A program made the translations under genes and the position numbers. Source: Paramecium tetraurelia (taxonomy: Eukaryota; Ciliophora; Oligohymenophorea; Peniculida; Parameciidae). Taken from it: a DNA stretch of 64,000 bases. The notes beneath the pieces are model-generated. The model worked only from the letters and a program-made list of their open reading frames with translations. It did no database searches and was not told the DNA's origin. Numbering within the stretch: position 1 is the first letter of the stretch; each line of letters opens with the position of its first letter. Location of the stretch: NCBI RefSeq assembly GCF_000165425.1, contig NW_001799641.1, positions 191,027-255,026 on the forward strand, given 5' to 3'. Shown here in pieces: positions 24,308 through 38,173 of the stretch.

Positions 24308-27300
24308 TCATATTACATTCCACGCATTCCTACCCTACTTATTTAAAATGTGAGAAGAGGCTCCGGAAAACATGAGCATGTCAGCTATATCAAAATGAGA
24401 ATATGCTATAGCCAAATGCAAGGGGGTGTTTCCATCATCCTTTTTTAGTAAAAAAATACATTTTATATGTTGATATCCGCTCCTCTCTTTATCAGTTCTT
24501 TGACAATATCCTTATTTCCACTTTGAGTGGCTAAAGTTAAGAAAGTTTCATTATTTTAGAATCTGTAATCAGTATACATTTCTGGCAGCTATTTAAAGTT
24601 TTCCAAAAACTAATAATGTCTTAAGATTTTTATATACTTCTTAATAATTATTATCCTCTATAGCAAACTTTACTTGATACTTTTGATCATATTTCTACCT
24701 TTTCGCTTATTCCTCTGCATGGCTTCTCATTCTCAATGAATGCTATTGCATACTTTGTATCTAAAGAATTGATTTATAAAATATCAAATTTACTTTTTAT
24801 TCAAAGATCTTATTGATTAAATTTTCTGATTTTGTTTTATTATGCTTGATTTTTTTTTCAATTTCTGCTACTTCAAGATGTTGTGGTTGATTTTTAGTTT
24901 ATGGCTTTTGGTTCTCCACTTCTAATATCTTTTATGAGCTGATCTCTAATTTGCTATTTGATGATTTTATGGATGAAGTTTCACTTAAATCTGCATTTGA
25001 TTTACTTTTTTGTATTATTTTTGTTCCTGTAACATTGACTGATTATTAAGATTAGTTGGTTGGTTTTGTTAAAAATTAGGTAGTAGATTGTGTTATAATG
25101 TTATTTTGAGTTTATTAATTAGTATGTTAATTAGTTAATTAATTAGAGTATTGCATTGTTAATCTTGAATTACTTTGATCTGGAGAGTTAGAGGTTTATT
25201 TTGTTCTTAAATTTGGTTGAATATTTATTGTTTGTGTTTGGTTTTTTTTGAGTTATTTTTTATTGAGTATATTTTTTTTAATGCTTACAATTTATCTAAT
25301 CTATTCTCCTTTTGTGCTTTATTAATTGGTTACTTATTATTATTGTTATTAATGCTACTAATTGTTTTGTTGTTATGACTTTTAACTTTTTTATTAATTC
25401 TCTATTTCTGTTAATGTTGGGATTTCAGGTAAATTTTATAAAGTCTCTATTAAATCTTAGTGTTCAATATCGATAACCTTTTCCTTGTCTTGATATCTCC
25501 CAATTAATATTTAGTCGTATCTGATAGCTAATTAATCTATTACTCTCCTTTTTAAAATTAATTTATCATAATATTTTTCCAGTTATTTATAAGCCCAACA
25601 ATCATTATCAGAATTAATAGAGTCTAAGACTTAATCGATAGGTTTAGCTTGCTAAGGAAATGTTAATAATTAGTTTTTGGTGTTTTGATCTAGGGTACTT
25701 AAAATGCAAACAAGATCAAGTGGTTATAAAAAATGATTTTTGGCTTTCTTAATAAGTGTCAACTACCCAGTTGATATTGCTGATATAAACTTAAACATGA
25801 ATGATTACATTTAAAATTCTTTAAATCATCCTCAATAAATATTGTTTCGTCCTTTTCTTCTTCTAAATTGTTAAGTGACTTAATGATATTAAGCTTTTTA
25901 CTTTCGTAGTCTTCTTATTATAATCCTGGCCTAAATTTATTTAAAATTAAACTTTAAATTGGTTCTTCTAAACGTAAATCCAATGACTAACTTAAATCTG
26001 ATTCACTTGAAGAAAATGTTTCCGTTGAATAAAAATTAAAGGTTAAGCTTAATTTTGGTTAGTAAATGATGAATTTAGGTATATCTAAATTTTATTCTAG
26101 TGTAGGACCAATCTATTCTAATCCAGGTACTTCAGTTGCTTAAAAGTTTCTGATTATATAAAGATAAATTACATATATGTTAACTTAATTAATTGTTGTT
26201 AGGAAGTAAAATAATCTTCAATTTCTTGTAGATTCATCCCAACAAAGGTAGTTTTTCTGGGTAATTTATGCAATCTACTTTGATAATAAAGTCTGACGTA
26301 TAAATTAGACTTAAATAAATTAATATATTTTATTTACTTTTGAGAATTCTTAATTAAAATCTAGATTATTGTTTTCTTCTATATTAGGAATACTCTATAC
26401 ACTTGATAATTCTTCTTTAATTATTTATTGAGAGACTGAGTGCCTTAAATTAATGTGTTTTTAAGAATAGTGCACAGATCCAGAATGCTATAGGATTCTT
26501 TTGCCAGGAGAGCTAGCTTATTTAGGAGGAGATTGCGCTTATTGAACTTCTTCTATAATCTAATCTATTTAAATAAATTTTGGCCTATTGAAAATTTGAA
26601 TTTCATTTTCTAATTTATCGTTAGTTATAGTAATTGTAAATTAATCTTTGTTTAAATTGATATCTTAAGCAAGATGTTCATTACTACCTGATTAACCAAA
26701 TTAGCTTTTTTTATATTTTGATAGCAATGAAAATTTTTAGGGTTGCTCAATTTCTTTGCTGTTTTCAGTTGTAGTGAGAATCATTTTAATTTTTCTTTGA
26801 AATGCCTTATTTGTAGTATTTAATTTAGCTATTTATGAACTGACAATATTATTCATCTTATGAGCATGCTTGATATTTAATTAGTTGACAAATAACTTTT
26901 TCCTATATATTACTTATTTCTGTTGAAATTATTTTGCTTTATATAATATAAAGTTGCCAGCCTCAAAAGCGACACTTATTTTTTAGCGTTCTTCTTCATG
27001 TTTGAGTGTGAATTCAGGGGATATTATCACATTAAAGAGTGATTTCGGCTTAAATAGTTATAATAATTTTTACTTGTTTATTGATAAAAAGTGTGGAAAC
27101 TTGAGATTAGACAGCATTTTTGAATTTGAGTCTAACAGAGAGCTTCTTCATCCTTTTTTCCCCCTAAGGAACATCTTCTTCTTCTTGAGAATCATCTTCT
27201 TTATCTGATTCATAGTCTTAACCTTTTGATGAATGCTACTCTAATGGTTCTGTAATTTATATTATTGGGATTTAGAGCAATGGAGGTATCTCTGGCAATC

Positions 27301-27789
27301 TGGCACTATGTTAAGATTCAGTTTAAATTGAAGGCAAAGTACTTTTTCTGGATTCAATTTTTCTTAATTCCCTTGCCTTTTTTTAGATGATCAAAAATGG
27401 ATGTTGTTCTGATTCGGTGTACAATATCATCTTCTCTTATTTGAATCTTTTCTATTGATGTAAATTCTTTAAGTCTGAAGATAAGCTTTTTATATGATGG
27501 ACTTATGGCTGTTATTTAGAAATATGCTGAGTCTATGTTTTTACTCGAACAGAATTCAAATTTATCGGTTTACTCACATTTTAAGGAGTTGTAATTGGTT
27601 TTGCTAAACTGTTTTATTTGTTCAAATTGGATGTCTAAGTCCTTGTTGATGATAAATATTCTGATGCCAAACTTGGTGTCGAAGTATGAGGTCCGAAATA
27701 GTTTCCGAATGCTCTATAGAATTTCTACTCAAATAAATTGAATACTAAACCTTAGTCAAATAGCCTTGGTCAATATAATTTTAATTCAT
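24308..27789 (-). CDS. large protein with C-terminal ankyrin repeats
   Basis: The model has about 1,100 residues and seven to eight short introns. The first, 23 nt, follows codon 13 and joins the start MNQNYIDQGYLTK to the main frame. A further in-frame segment of 33 nt near 24730-24770 may also be an intron (1,092 residues if so). The first 900 residues are low in recognisable domains and contain Ser/Gln-rich and Asn/Gln-rich stretches. The last 80 carry ankyrin repeats: KDIVKELIKRGADIN and DDGNTPLHLAIAYSHFDIAD. The chain ends soon after, at GRNAWNVI. The repeats suggest protein binding. Intron choices in the middle (near 25800 and 26180) are the least certain part. Confidence 0.78.
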
Positions 27790-28307
27790 TTTTTATAATT
27801 AACTAGAAATAGAAATATTCATAGAGAAATTTGCAATTAATTAATATTGTTGAGAACAATTAAGTAGTTATCAAAGTAATCAATAAATTATGACTAACTA
27901 TAAGATTGAATAAGTAAATATTAATGAGAATTTAATTTTCAATTTGACATTTGAGTATCCATTAAAGCTATATCTAATAACAGCTTTTTACTTCAGATAT
28001 TGTTACTGTTTCGTTCGCAATTTAAATAATTATTGTCATATATGCATATCAAAAGATCATTGAATTCATTTATTCCTAAGGGGTTAAGATATTTGATTTT
28101 TAAAATATGATAATAAAGAAAAAAATTAAAAACAGATTTTGCTTATGCTTGAAAATGATTAATAACATATTTCTTAAATCCATTCTACCTTTATTTTAGA
28201 AATATTGCTAAACTAAATTTTTTTGTATGCTTAATATTAATGTCGTAATTTTAAGTTGTTAATTCCATAATCAAATAGGAATCATCACTTAATGCCATTT
28301 AATTCTC
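27790..28307. other. intergenic, nothing recognised
   Basis: This 518-bp A+T-rich gap lies between two minus-strand genes. It should contain the promoter of the ankyrin gene and the 3' end of the small secreted-protein gene. I see no coding frame or RNA. Confidence 0.55.
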
Positions 28308-28633
28308 TCACCAAGCAGGACGGAGAGGTGACTCTTCTAGCACATAATTCATCATTGTTATTCCTGGATTACCCATCATTCTAGCTATTTCCATTTCATG
28401 ATTAAGCATCATAACATCCATAGGTGCGGTTTCAATAAATGGCTTTGTTAATTGTACAAACAATGAGTATTCTTGTAGTTCCGACGTATAATCATTAGAC
28501 AAAAATGATAATTCCTCGTTCTACTCTAGTCTTAATAAAGGCCACTCATACCAATTTTACTCTTGCCTCTTAATGATGTTTATGCTTATGTACTGAGTAT
28601 TGTTAAAATCAGAATCAAGATGACCACCTTCAT
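28308..28633 (-). CDS. small secreted protein
   Basis: The protein has 99 residues. A 26-nt intron joins an N-terminal signal peptide (MKVVILILILTILSTQAQ) to a mature part of about 80 residues. The mature part is acidic and unusually Met-rich: PMDVMMLNHEMEIARMMGN. It ends EESPLRPAW. There are no cysteines after the signal, so it is not a typical disulfide-rich ciliate pheromone or trichocyst-type peptide. The frame 28310-28502 alone would start at an internal Met; the spliced form is preferred because it adds the signal peptide. No homologue is recognised. Confidence 0.72.
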
Positions 28634-29067
28634 GGTAATTTAATTAATAACTAATATAAATCCGTTTTTTTCTAGATAATATTTTTCAAAGCATCAAATT
28701 GGATAACTACTTTTTATAGCAATGTTTACGATGTAGATATGCGTTGGAATTATTTCAAATGAAAAAAAATGTTACAAATTTCATTATAAGATCTAATATT
28801 GGATTATGAAGAACAAGTATTGATTAAAACAAGACAGAATATTTTATTTGTCGTTAAAATGTGTTATCTATAATAAGATTATTTAATTTTAATAAATCTA
28901 TATGTTAAACTAATATTTTTAAGATACTTTCAATTTAGAATATTATATTTGTTAAAAAACCTAGATATATTCTATTTAAGGGTTCGGATCACTAATTTGA
29001 ACTTAATGAATGCCCTTATGTTATTGTAATATTTAGATTATTTATTGTAAATTATAATAAAATTTAG
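28634..29067. other. intergenic between divergent genes
   Basis: A 434-bp stretch that should carry the promoters of the secreted-protein gene (-) and the kinase gene (+). It is very A+T-rich and no element can be named. Confidence 0.55.
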
Positions 29068-30979
29068 ATGAGTAATGGTTAATTTTGTAAAAGTATAGGT
29101 CAGTATCAAATAGATTTGACCTCATCCTTAGGGAAAGGGTCATTTGGAGAAGTGTATATAGGAAAGGATACTAAAACATAAGAGATACTTGCAATAAAAG
29201 TTACTAGTCTAAAAGGGAATGAGAAGTAAATAGATTAAACCATAAAATTGTGTCAGAATGAATGTTAAATTATGTCGCGTTTGAATCATCCAAATTTAGT
29301 CAAATTTTATTCGTTCTAAAGAACTTAAAATAATATTTATTTCATGATGGAATATTGCGAGGGAGGAACCTTGAATTAATACATCGATAGGAAATGTAAT
29401 AAAAGTTAATTGAAATATTTGGCAGAGACAGAGGCCAGAATTATTTTGAGTCAAATTGTTAATGGATATAAAGAAATGTATAATTAAAATATTGTTCATC
29501 GTGATTTAAAGCCAAGCAATATTCTTATTAACAAAGGAGTGGCTAAGATTTCAGATTTTGGATTTAGTAAAATTCTAAATGATTTTGATAACTAGATACT
29601 AATGACATTTGCAGGGACACCTTTATATATGTCTCCTTAAATTCTGACTTAATAGTTGTCGAGACAATATTCTACAAAAACAGATATATGGTCATTAGGA
29701 ATTATATTTTATGAAGTCCTGTATGGATAGATACCTTGGAAGGCGAGTTCAATACACGAGCTTATGATGAAAATACAATCGGTCCCAATAAAATTTCCAG
29801 CGACTCCTCGAGTTTCAGATTAGATGAAATAAATAATATCAAAAATGTTGATAGTGGATGAAAAGGATAGAATGAGTTGGGATGAACTATTTTAATTGTA
29901 AATATAGCAAGATCAAGAATCATTACTGAATATAGGCAAAAGTGTTATTATGATAAATCAAGAAAAAGACATTTTGAAAAAAAAGAATCTAGAAAAAAAT
30001 CTAAACAGAGGTGTGGTTCAGAATATACAACATGGTAGATAGCAATAAGAATAGATAGAGAAGGCTTATCCAAAAATAGATGATTACTCAAACAAATCTG
30101 GAACAACATAATATACATAATCTTAGGATAAGTCTTCGGTAAGTCCGTCAAGAAAGGAGAAGATATTCTCCTAAAAAGAAAGGTCTGTTTCTCCAGTCAA
30201 AACACTTGCAAATTTTAATCAGAACTAACTTGTTTTGGGAAAAGAATAACAATAAGAGATTATAAATAATACTATAATTAAGAAGATCTCAGATTGGATT
30301 ACATACAAAAAGAATAAATCAGAATTTTTGAATAAAGTATCTCAATAGTTGTTTGAGTAATGGTCTGCAGGTATAATGATGATATTTATTTGTAGCTAAA
30401 TTCTAATTGCATCAAAGCATCTATCTAGCCATTTGCTTTTTGTTGACAAAGTACTAAGTTTTAATTTTGTACAAGATATATACCAGATTACAAAAAAAGG
30501 TTCTAAATAAGTATGTGAATTATTGATAATAATTTAGTACAACCAAAAAGTTCACAGAAAAAGAATGGGCAATTTTTTGTTAGAGTAAAGACTACCCTGA
30601 ATCATTAAAAATGATATAGAGAGATTATAGCTTGATAAAGGAATTTCTGATTGAATTGGTGAAAAAGACACAGGCAGCTCTGAGTGATACTTAAATAGAA
30701 GAAATGAAATAAATTAAATCTATTGCAAATATGGAGTAGGTAGAGAAAAAGAAATTTGATTACATTTTCTAAACTGGGTTATAGTATTATCTTAAAATTG
30801 TCTTGGATTAATTGCACCAAGAGTAGAATGATAGAGGCTTTTTGGAATTTGCTGTCCGTTTAAAGGATTGTTGCAGAATACATGACATTATAAATTTCCA
30901 AGAGTTAGATTTCTTCAAGTACGAGGATGATATCACAAATTCTTCTAAATAATAATTATTAGAGTAATTGCTAAAATGA
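29068..30979 (+). CDS. ULK/ATG1-like serine/threonine kinase
   Basis: The protein has 619 residues and two introns near the 3' end (25 and 27 nt, about 30453-30520). The kinase domain covers residues 13-270: Gly loop GKGSFG at 22-27, Lys44 in [27 protein letters not shown] and [12 protein letters not shown]. The usual APE Glu is Gln here, encoded by TAA. DFGF and GTPLYMSP resemble ULK/ATG1 kinases. The middle is polar and Ser-rich (SVSPSRKEK). The C-terminal 200 residues are helical and could be a regulatory domain like the one that binds ATG13, but no motif proves it. Ciliates have many such kinases, so autophagy is only a suggestion. Confidence 0.85.
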
Positions 30980-31029
30980 GAATTTCCCCTATTAAAAGTC
31001 TAAACCTATAAATTATTGTTTATAATAAT

Positions 31030-34000
31030 ATGATTTTATTTTTTTTACTTTCACTAGTTAGAAGTGGAGAAATCTCACCATATCTTAGAAAACCAATAGA
31101 ACCTTCGGTCAATAATGAACTGGAAATATCAGACTACGTCTTCACATATACCACAGCAACCGATATGTTCAAAGGTGATCAATTACTAATAAAATTTCCC
31201 ACTTAATACATAAATTTGCCATTAACAAGAACAGCCTATTAAATTACACTTTAGAAGTGGAACCCAGATCTGCTAATATGGTAAACTATGACAGGAGGCA
31301 GCTGTTTTTATATCCCTACTAACAATAAAACTCCTTCACTTTTTAAAATAACCCTACCTGATGTTAAAGCAGGTAATTACAAACTAACAATACCTTCAAT
31401 ACCCAATCCCTTATATGGAGGGACAGGGAACTTTAAGATGGAAACACGTAGAAATGATGCCTACACAAAAGACGTGAATTTAATTGATTTTAATTATGCA
31501 TTTGGAAAAGTGGGAATAGCCAAGGCAGCAGCAGATTTAAGTGGAGTAAGTACTACATATTCTGCTTCTGGTGTAAACTTGATCAACAAAGTGACATTCA
31601 CATTTTAAACAAATATCTTGATACCAAAAGATGGCAGACTGACTTTAGATTTATCTAAATCAATTTTGTCCATCTCAGATGATCAATATTCCAGTACAAC
31701 GACTTTAAAAGGGAATATCACAAGATAAGGAATGATGTTTTAAATCAATGGGTTTGAAGATAATTAAGCAGCTGCATCTTATGAGATTGCAATTTCAGGA
31801 ATAATAAATCCAAAATACTCAGGTATTCCAGGAGAATATACATTAAGAACATGGACCGACAATACTAATACTATTTTGAATTAAAAGAAGGCAGTCAGTT
31901 TTCCATCAATTACTCCAGGAACATTGACAGATGTGAAAGTATCTGCTCATTGTACATTGACTGGATAAACTGAAATTATTTCAGTAAACGATATCACAAT
32001 ATATTAAATTACATTTTCTTTAATAAATGCTGTAGAATCAACAGGTTAGATAATAATAAATTGGTTAAGTGGAGTCCTATTTGAACCATGTTATGTAACC
32101 AATGGATTGTATGATTAAAGTGAGAGTGTGTAAGTGAAGTGTACTCAAAATTCCAATTAGTTTTTGATCTAGAATTTTAAAAGAGTCTAGCCCAAAACCT
32201 AAATAGTAGTATAATTCAAAGCCACCAATCCAGCCAGTGCTCCTTTGTCCAATTTAGAAATAAAGACCTATTAAGATTTAGCACAATTACAATTAGTAGA
32301 TACATATGCAAGTGTAACTGGATTGACATTGCAATCCTTCCCATAATTCGGTACATTTGATATCACTTTTCCAACACCTGATCATCAAAGAGCAGCATAA
32401 ACAGCTACTTGGGTAGTGAATTGGAAAAATGCAATAGTTCCTGCCACCTCATATTAATTAAAACTAATATTCAGTTCAGGTTTCTCCTTTAGTGGTCTGT
32501 CGTGTACTGCTGTAAATGATGCAGCTGTGACTGACTCTGGAACTTGCACTAGTAGTGGATCCATTCTGACATTCACTTTTGGAAATACCGCATTTTCATC
32601 CACAATTAATAACTAACTTACTATAGTAGGTGTGAAACATCCAACAACTCCAGGAGAATATGTCGTAGCTGTGAACTTAATCTCAAATCTGAATGTTGTT
32701 GTTTCAAGGAGAACAGTTTATTTCTAGGTTAATCCCTACAAATTAACTTCAATTCAATCTTTTCGATTGTCTCAAGATTAATTGATAAAGACCTTGATTT
32801 ATTTCAAGTTCCCTGCTTTAAATGATATCCCCAGTTCAGAATGGTAATAGGATTTTAATATAATGACTTCTGAGATTTGGGTTGAGTTTTAAACTGTGGA
32901 TTCCTTTCATCCAGCCCCTGCCAATTACCAATTTTTAACTGACTTGGGTACAGGTTTGACAGATCAAGCAGACTTTCCTTGTTATGGTTATTCCAAATTA
33001 TAACCTTTAAGTGGGAATTCTGAAATAAAATGTACATTAAATAAGCCAATCGCTACTCCTGATCCTGCAAGAGTTAAGGTTCATCATTTTAGAGCAGTGT
33101 TGAAGAATGAGCAATTTGAGTTGCATCTGCCAAATATTCAGAATCCAGAGTGTGAATCCTATTTGGTAACTGTTGATGATTTATGTCGATCAACTGCCTC
33201 AGTAACAATTAAGATTCTCTTAAAAAAGAACAGAATACAATATATAATGTATCAGAATGATCCAACTGATGTTAATTTGATCTTCCCTGCTGTCCTACCC
33301 AAGATAGTAGTTAAGAACAAATACAACGACAACTTAGTAGGTGGACTGCCATCACAAGCCTCTCCGAAGTTTGTGCCTACAACAATCAACCAATAGTCTA
33401 GCATTTAAATCAGATATGAACCTGGATCTACAAAGCCTTTAAAATCAGCAGTGGATACTTCTTAAGGCATAATATTTATATTCCCGTAATTGCCAACAAC
33501 CAATCCGTAAGCCTACATTGTAAACAAGAATGTTCAATGCAGTTTGGGATTGCTAACACAATTAAATTGTTATGCATATAGAGAAGTTGGGTGGGTGGTT
33601 GTCATTCCAACTACATTGATGGATGTTCCAGGAGCAAGTGCATTAGATGTAACATTTTATTTGAAAAACTTCATAAATCCTTATTATGCAGCTGATCCTA
33701 TTGGGTTCATTCAGATTATAACAATTAAAGACAATCAATAATGGGAACGCATGATCTTCCAAGACTTATCAAATTTTAGTCCTGGATCTGCAAAATCTGT
33801 TTAAGTATCATCCAGAAGATACGAAGCCAATATGATCGATGTAGAATACAATTGGTTGTTTTCATTCAATAATGATATACCTGCAGGTGGCAAAATCTAT
33901 TTGATTTATGCAGTTAACTTTTATGATCATGGTGGTGTTGATAGATTTATAGATTTCGAAGTTAAATAAGGATTAGAACCAGTCACTGATAAATTCTAAA

Positions 34001-37000
34001 GCAGCCAAAATACAAACATATAAATTATTGAGGGATTCAAACCTTACACCAAAGGAACTGTTATCAGTATAAAAATGACAGGAGTGAAAAACCCACCTAA
34101 GGCTGGATTAACAAATCTCTTTGGTATTTCCTCATTGACTTCAGATAATTATTATATTGATTCAACAACAGATGTTACAGCCTTGACAATTATTCAACAA
34201 GTACCCATTGGAGAAATAGTATTCAATCATTTTAGAATGTATCCAGATAATGGATCACCTCCAGATTCCATATTTCCAGCCACTTATGAAATCAGTTTCT
34301 ATCCCACTCGTAATATCCCCAAAAATGGTTACATTACTATCACTTTCCCATAGGATTTTTAAGCCTCTTCCCAATGGGCTACTTTGCCTACCAACCCACT
34401 TGATTCACTCTCCCACTCTTTTCTGGATACTATTACTGTTGACTCAGACATTAGATGTTATGTCAGTGGATCTCTAAAAACAATGAAAGATTGTTCGATT
34501 GAGAATTTGACTGTCAAAATCACCCTTGATACTGAATTGAGAATTGAGGCAGGCATGGAACCAGTAATAGTTACAATATTAAATGTTCGAAACTTCAATG
34601 AAGACAAAAACTCTGGAGTTATAGTTGTCCAAACTATCTATGATGCCGTTGTTTTAGATGATAGTGGTACCACTGAAACAAATAGAAAAGCCACAAGTGG
34701 ATTGAAAGCAACCTTTATGACAAATACTCAGTATTCTCTTCTATACTATCCTCTAACTGAAGGTGTCTAAGCAACCTACGAATTGACTCTCAAACCTACA
34801 TTAGACATTAAAGTCACTGCAACCATCGTAGTGGAATTTCCAGCAATGTTCCCCTATGGTTTAGGTGGAAGTGTAGGATGTGACATTCCGTTGTTAAGCA
34901 AAGCAACTAATGATCCTATTTAATGCAGTGTCTCTGCATGGTAAATTACACTATCTAATTTAAAGGCCTATGCTCCAACTGCAGATGGTTTTGTGGTGAT
35001 AATCACTGGTGTTCGAAACCCTAATTAAATAGTCACCACATCAACTATGCAGCTCAAATAAGGAATCAGAGTGTACATCATGTCTAATGCAACACATGCC
35101 TAAGAATTTGTTTCAAATATGGGGGTTCTCTCATTTACTCCTGCTGCTTCCATTGTACAATTACAACAATTAGTAATCACTTCCTCCAACACAAGAGATT
35201 ATGCTGATTACACTCTTTAATTACAGCCTGAAATCAACGGATCTCCAACCAAATTTAAGTTGGATTTCTAAAAGGGATATTAAATAGCTTCCCTGTGGAG
35301 TGAAAAGAAATTGAGTTTAGATGGAACTCCATTTGACGTTGAACCTTCAGGCAATAGTTTTAGTTTTGATACTACCTTCACAGCTGATATCACCAAAACG
35401 TTCTAAATTGTAGTCCAAAAACTACCAAATCCTTTGGATGAGGGTATTTGTCCAGGCTACCCAGATCTATCCCTTTATGATGGCACTACCAAATAAATCA
35501 TCATGCAGACATATTCAAATTTAATGTAACCCTCGACACCAGACTTTAAACATGCAGGTAAATTGATTATCATCGATGACGATGATCCAAATCATTATAT
35601 CGAAGCTGGTACCTATACCAATAATATTACATTGTCTTTGTATCCAGTAGAGGCTGCATCACAAACGATGGAGATATCCCCATTGTTTGATGAGGCTTTC
35701 AAGGACATTTTGAAAATAACCCCAATGCTAATAGATGGTGGCTAGAAGACTGGATAATTTAGAATTGGTGTAGACACATCAATTGCTGTTTTGAGAGTAG
35801 TCGTAAAGTTCACCCATGACATTAGTGGTTACATCCCAGTTCGACCAATTTATTTATGGATCTAAAGATACAAAAGTATAATTGCATATTAACTTAGATA
35901 TTTCAATAAGTGTGAGTGATGTATTTTAAGTTCCTGCTGGAGGTAGAAGTAGTGTGTAAACTGTGGAAATGTCCTATGGATCATATAAACCTATTACATT
36001 CTCATTCTATCTCTTGAATAACCAACCAAAATACTCAGCAGTCTATCCAAAAACAATCACTCTGAGTGATGGTCAAAGAACTGGCTAGTTCTGGGTTTCA
36101 TGTGGAATGGACACAGAAGGTGCAAATGGATAGTTATTGACAATAATATCTGGAGATGACAAACCAACATTCTAAGTAGCCAACAGAATCAGAAACTTTA
36201 GTGTGATTAATCCTGACTTAAATATTCCCTTCATAGTCATTAAATAGATTATGATTGCTGCAGATTCCTTGGTTTAAGTTCGTATAGTCACAAATGAACC
36301 ATGCACAATCTATTTTGCAGTAGTACCAACTTTTATTAGAGAGATTACATTACAGTAAATTAAAAATAAAATATTGCCCTATGATTACTTTAATTATCCT
36401 TTTATCTTTGGTGAATATGTCTATGATTCACCAACCTATGAATATCAAATACTTGTAGATTCATTGCAAGTCTCAACAGCTTATTAATTCGTTGCCTTTG
36501 TTGAAGACTACTCTGGAAATCTTGCAGATGCTCCTGCCATTCTATAATTCAATACTACCAACTATACGGATCCTCACTCTGATTCACTATCACTGACATC
36601 AACTCCAACAGTCTTTGCAGATACCAACACTTCATTAACATTGTCAGGTCTCTCAGGCAAGATTCATGCAATAGCCCTTAAAAACCCATCCTATATTTAT
36701 AAAAATCATTTTGCAGCAGACTCTTCAGTGTTAAGAAGCAGAAGATTTTTATAAGATACAACTACGACTGATACAACTACAACAGATACAACTGATACAA
36801 CCAATACTACTGATACAACAAATTCCACAAATCCTAATGATACGACAACAGACACTGATAATAATAACAATTCAACTGACATAGGTGTCATAAAATCAGA
36901 TCCTTATGTTCCTGAAGCTAGTGATTACACATGTAAAGTGTTGAGTATCAACTATCTCACCCAAATTTGTGAACCAGTAGCCGATCGTAAAGCAAACTTT

Positions 37001-37341
37001 ACCAGAATCGATTATTATGCTTAATGTTTACTATTTTATTTAATTTTAGAACTTATTATAAATCCAACAGGGAAACAAATTTCAAGAGGAGAGAATCACG
37101 AAGGAATACTAGTAGAACACTATACGACTTCTTCTGTATGCTCTATTTTTAATATACTTAGGATGGCACTATCAAGTTTCCTAATCTCGTCCCAGATAGT
37201 GATTACTTCATCTTCATCATTCAAGAATCAAATTCATAATATTCATCTAAACCACTAATGGTAAAAGGGACGACAAGAACCTTATTTGAACTCTACATCC
37301 TGAAACTGCTAGTACCAGTATTAATATATATTTTAATTTGA
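31030..37341 (+). CDS. giant secreted or surface protein, beta-sandwich repeats
   Basis: The protein has 2,079 residues and three introns close to the 3' end: 35876-35897, 37026-37049 and 37136-37161. It starts with a signal peptide (MILFFLLSLVRSG). The rest is rich in beta-strand patterns and in recurring motifs of the type PGEYTLRTW and PGEYVVAVNL, spaced a few hundred residues apart, which suggests a chain of Ig/FnIII-like domains. Cysteines are few. Near residue 1905 lies a Thr/Asp-rich, mucin-like stretch. The C-terminus, after a last FnIII-like unit with FPNLVPDSDYFIFI, is one hydrophobic segment (LYILKLLVPVLIYILI), either a membrane anchor or a GPI signal. It is not a Cys-rich immobilisation antigen. 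The family is not recognised. Confidence 0.85.
36755..36880 (+). repeat. degenerate ACA/ACT-GAT minisatellite coding a Thr/Asp tract
   Basis: Repeats of GATACAACT-like units encode runs such as DTTTTDTTTTDTTDTT, grading into NTT, NST and NNNN. Such tracts are typical of O-glycosylated stalks of surface proteins. The repeated DNA could vary in length between strains. Confidence 0.85.
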
Positions 37342-38173
37342 TCACATAGCATTATTATTTATATTTTAATCTCTCTTAAAAAGGAGATTATATATTGAAA
37401 TATAGTGATTATATACTTCTTTTAAATTTGTCAATAGATGTATATTTTTTATAGCTTAGTTTAATTAATATGTTAATATCACAAATTAATAATTATTCTA
37501 ACGATTAAGTATATTTACTAAAAGATTAGTTTTATTACTAATTAAATTTATTATATAAAAAATAACAATTAAATTTATTACTTTACAGAAAAAATACAAT
37601 TCATTGATCTCCAACATGAGAACACAAGTAAAAATTAAAGTATATCTCATTTAGATTCATAAATTAAATGAATAGTATGTTATTCCAAATATACAAATTC
37701 TGAAAATAGAAATGAAAATATAATGTACAAAGTTTAATCAATGATTAATATAGGCTTTTTCAATAATTCAACTATTTCTAAAACTGAACTCCATATAAAT
37801 GGATCTTTTTATAATGATATTTTCTTTACTGCAATAGAGAAGATATCATTCTATTGAGGAATCAAGTTATAAAATTAGGCTTAAGTTTCAGGTTAAGATT
37901 TTTGAAATGAGTAATCACGATGAATTATGAAAATACTATGTATATAGCTTATAATTACAAAATTTTTAGATTATAGTTTATAAAAACTTGCAACCAATTA
38001 TTCATTTTTAGATTTCATTCAAGAATTTTGGTGATCACTAAAGTAGGTTATTCTAAGAATAGGTAGTATAAGTTTATTTTTATAACGGGAAGTGAGTAGG
38101 TTTTTGTTATTTAATTAGTTAATCCAATTTGAATATTTAGTTTCTAACATAATTTTTATATTTTATTAATTTG
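37342..38173. other. intergenic, nothing convincing
   Basis: An 832-bp stretch between the giant surface-protein gene and the second TmcB-like gene. One frame of 42 codons starts at 37617, but it has the Lys/Ile/Asn composition expected of non-coding DNA here. No other feature is seen. Confidence 0.5.

Noticed and set aside
28980-29010. GGTTCGGATC string resembling a tRNA T-arm
   Set aside because: No D-arm or acceptor stem upstream, and the flanks are plain A+T-rich spacer.
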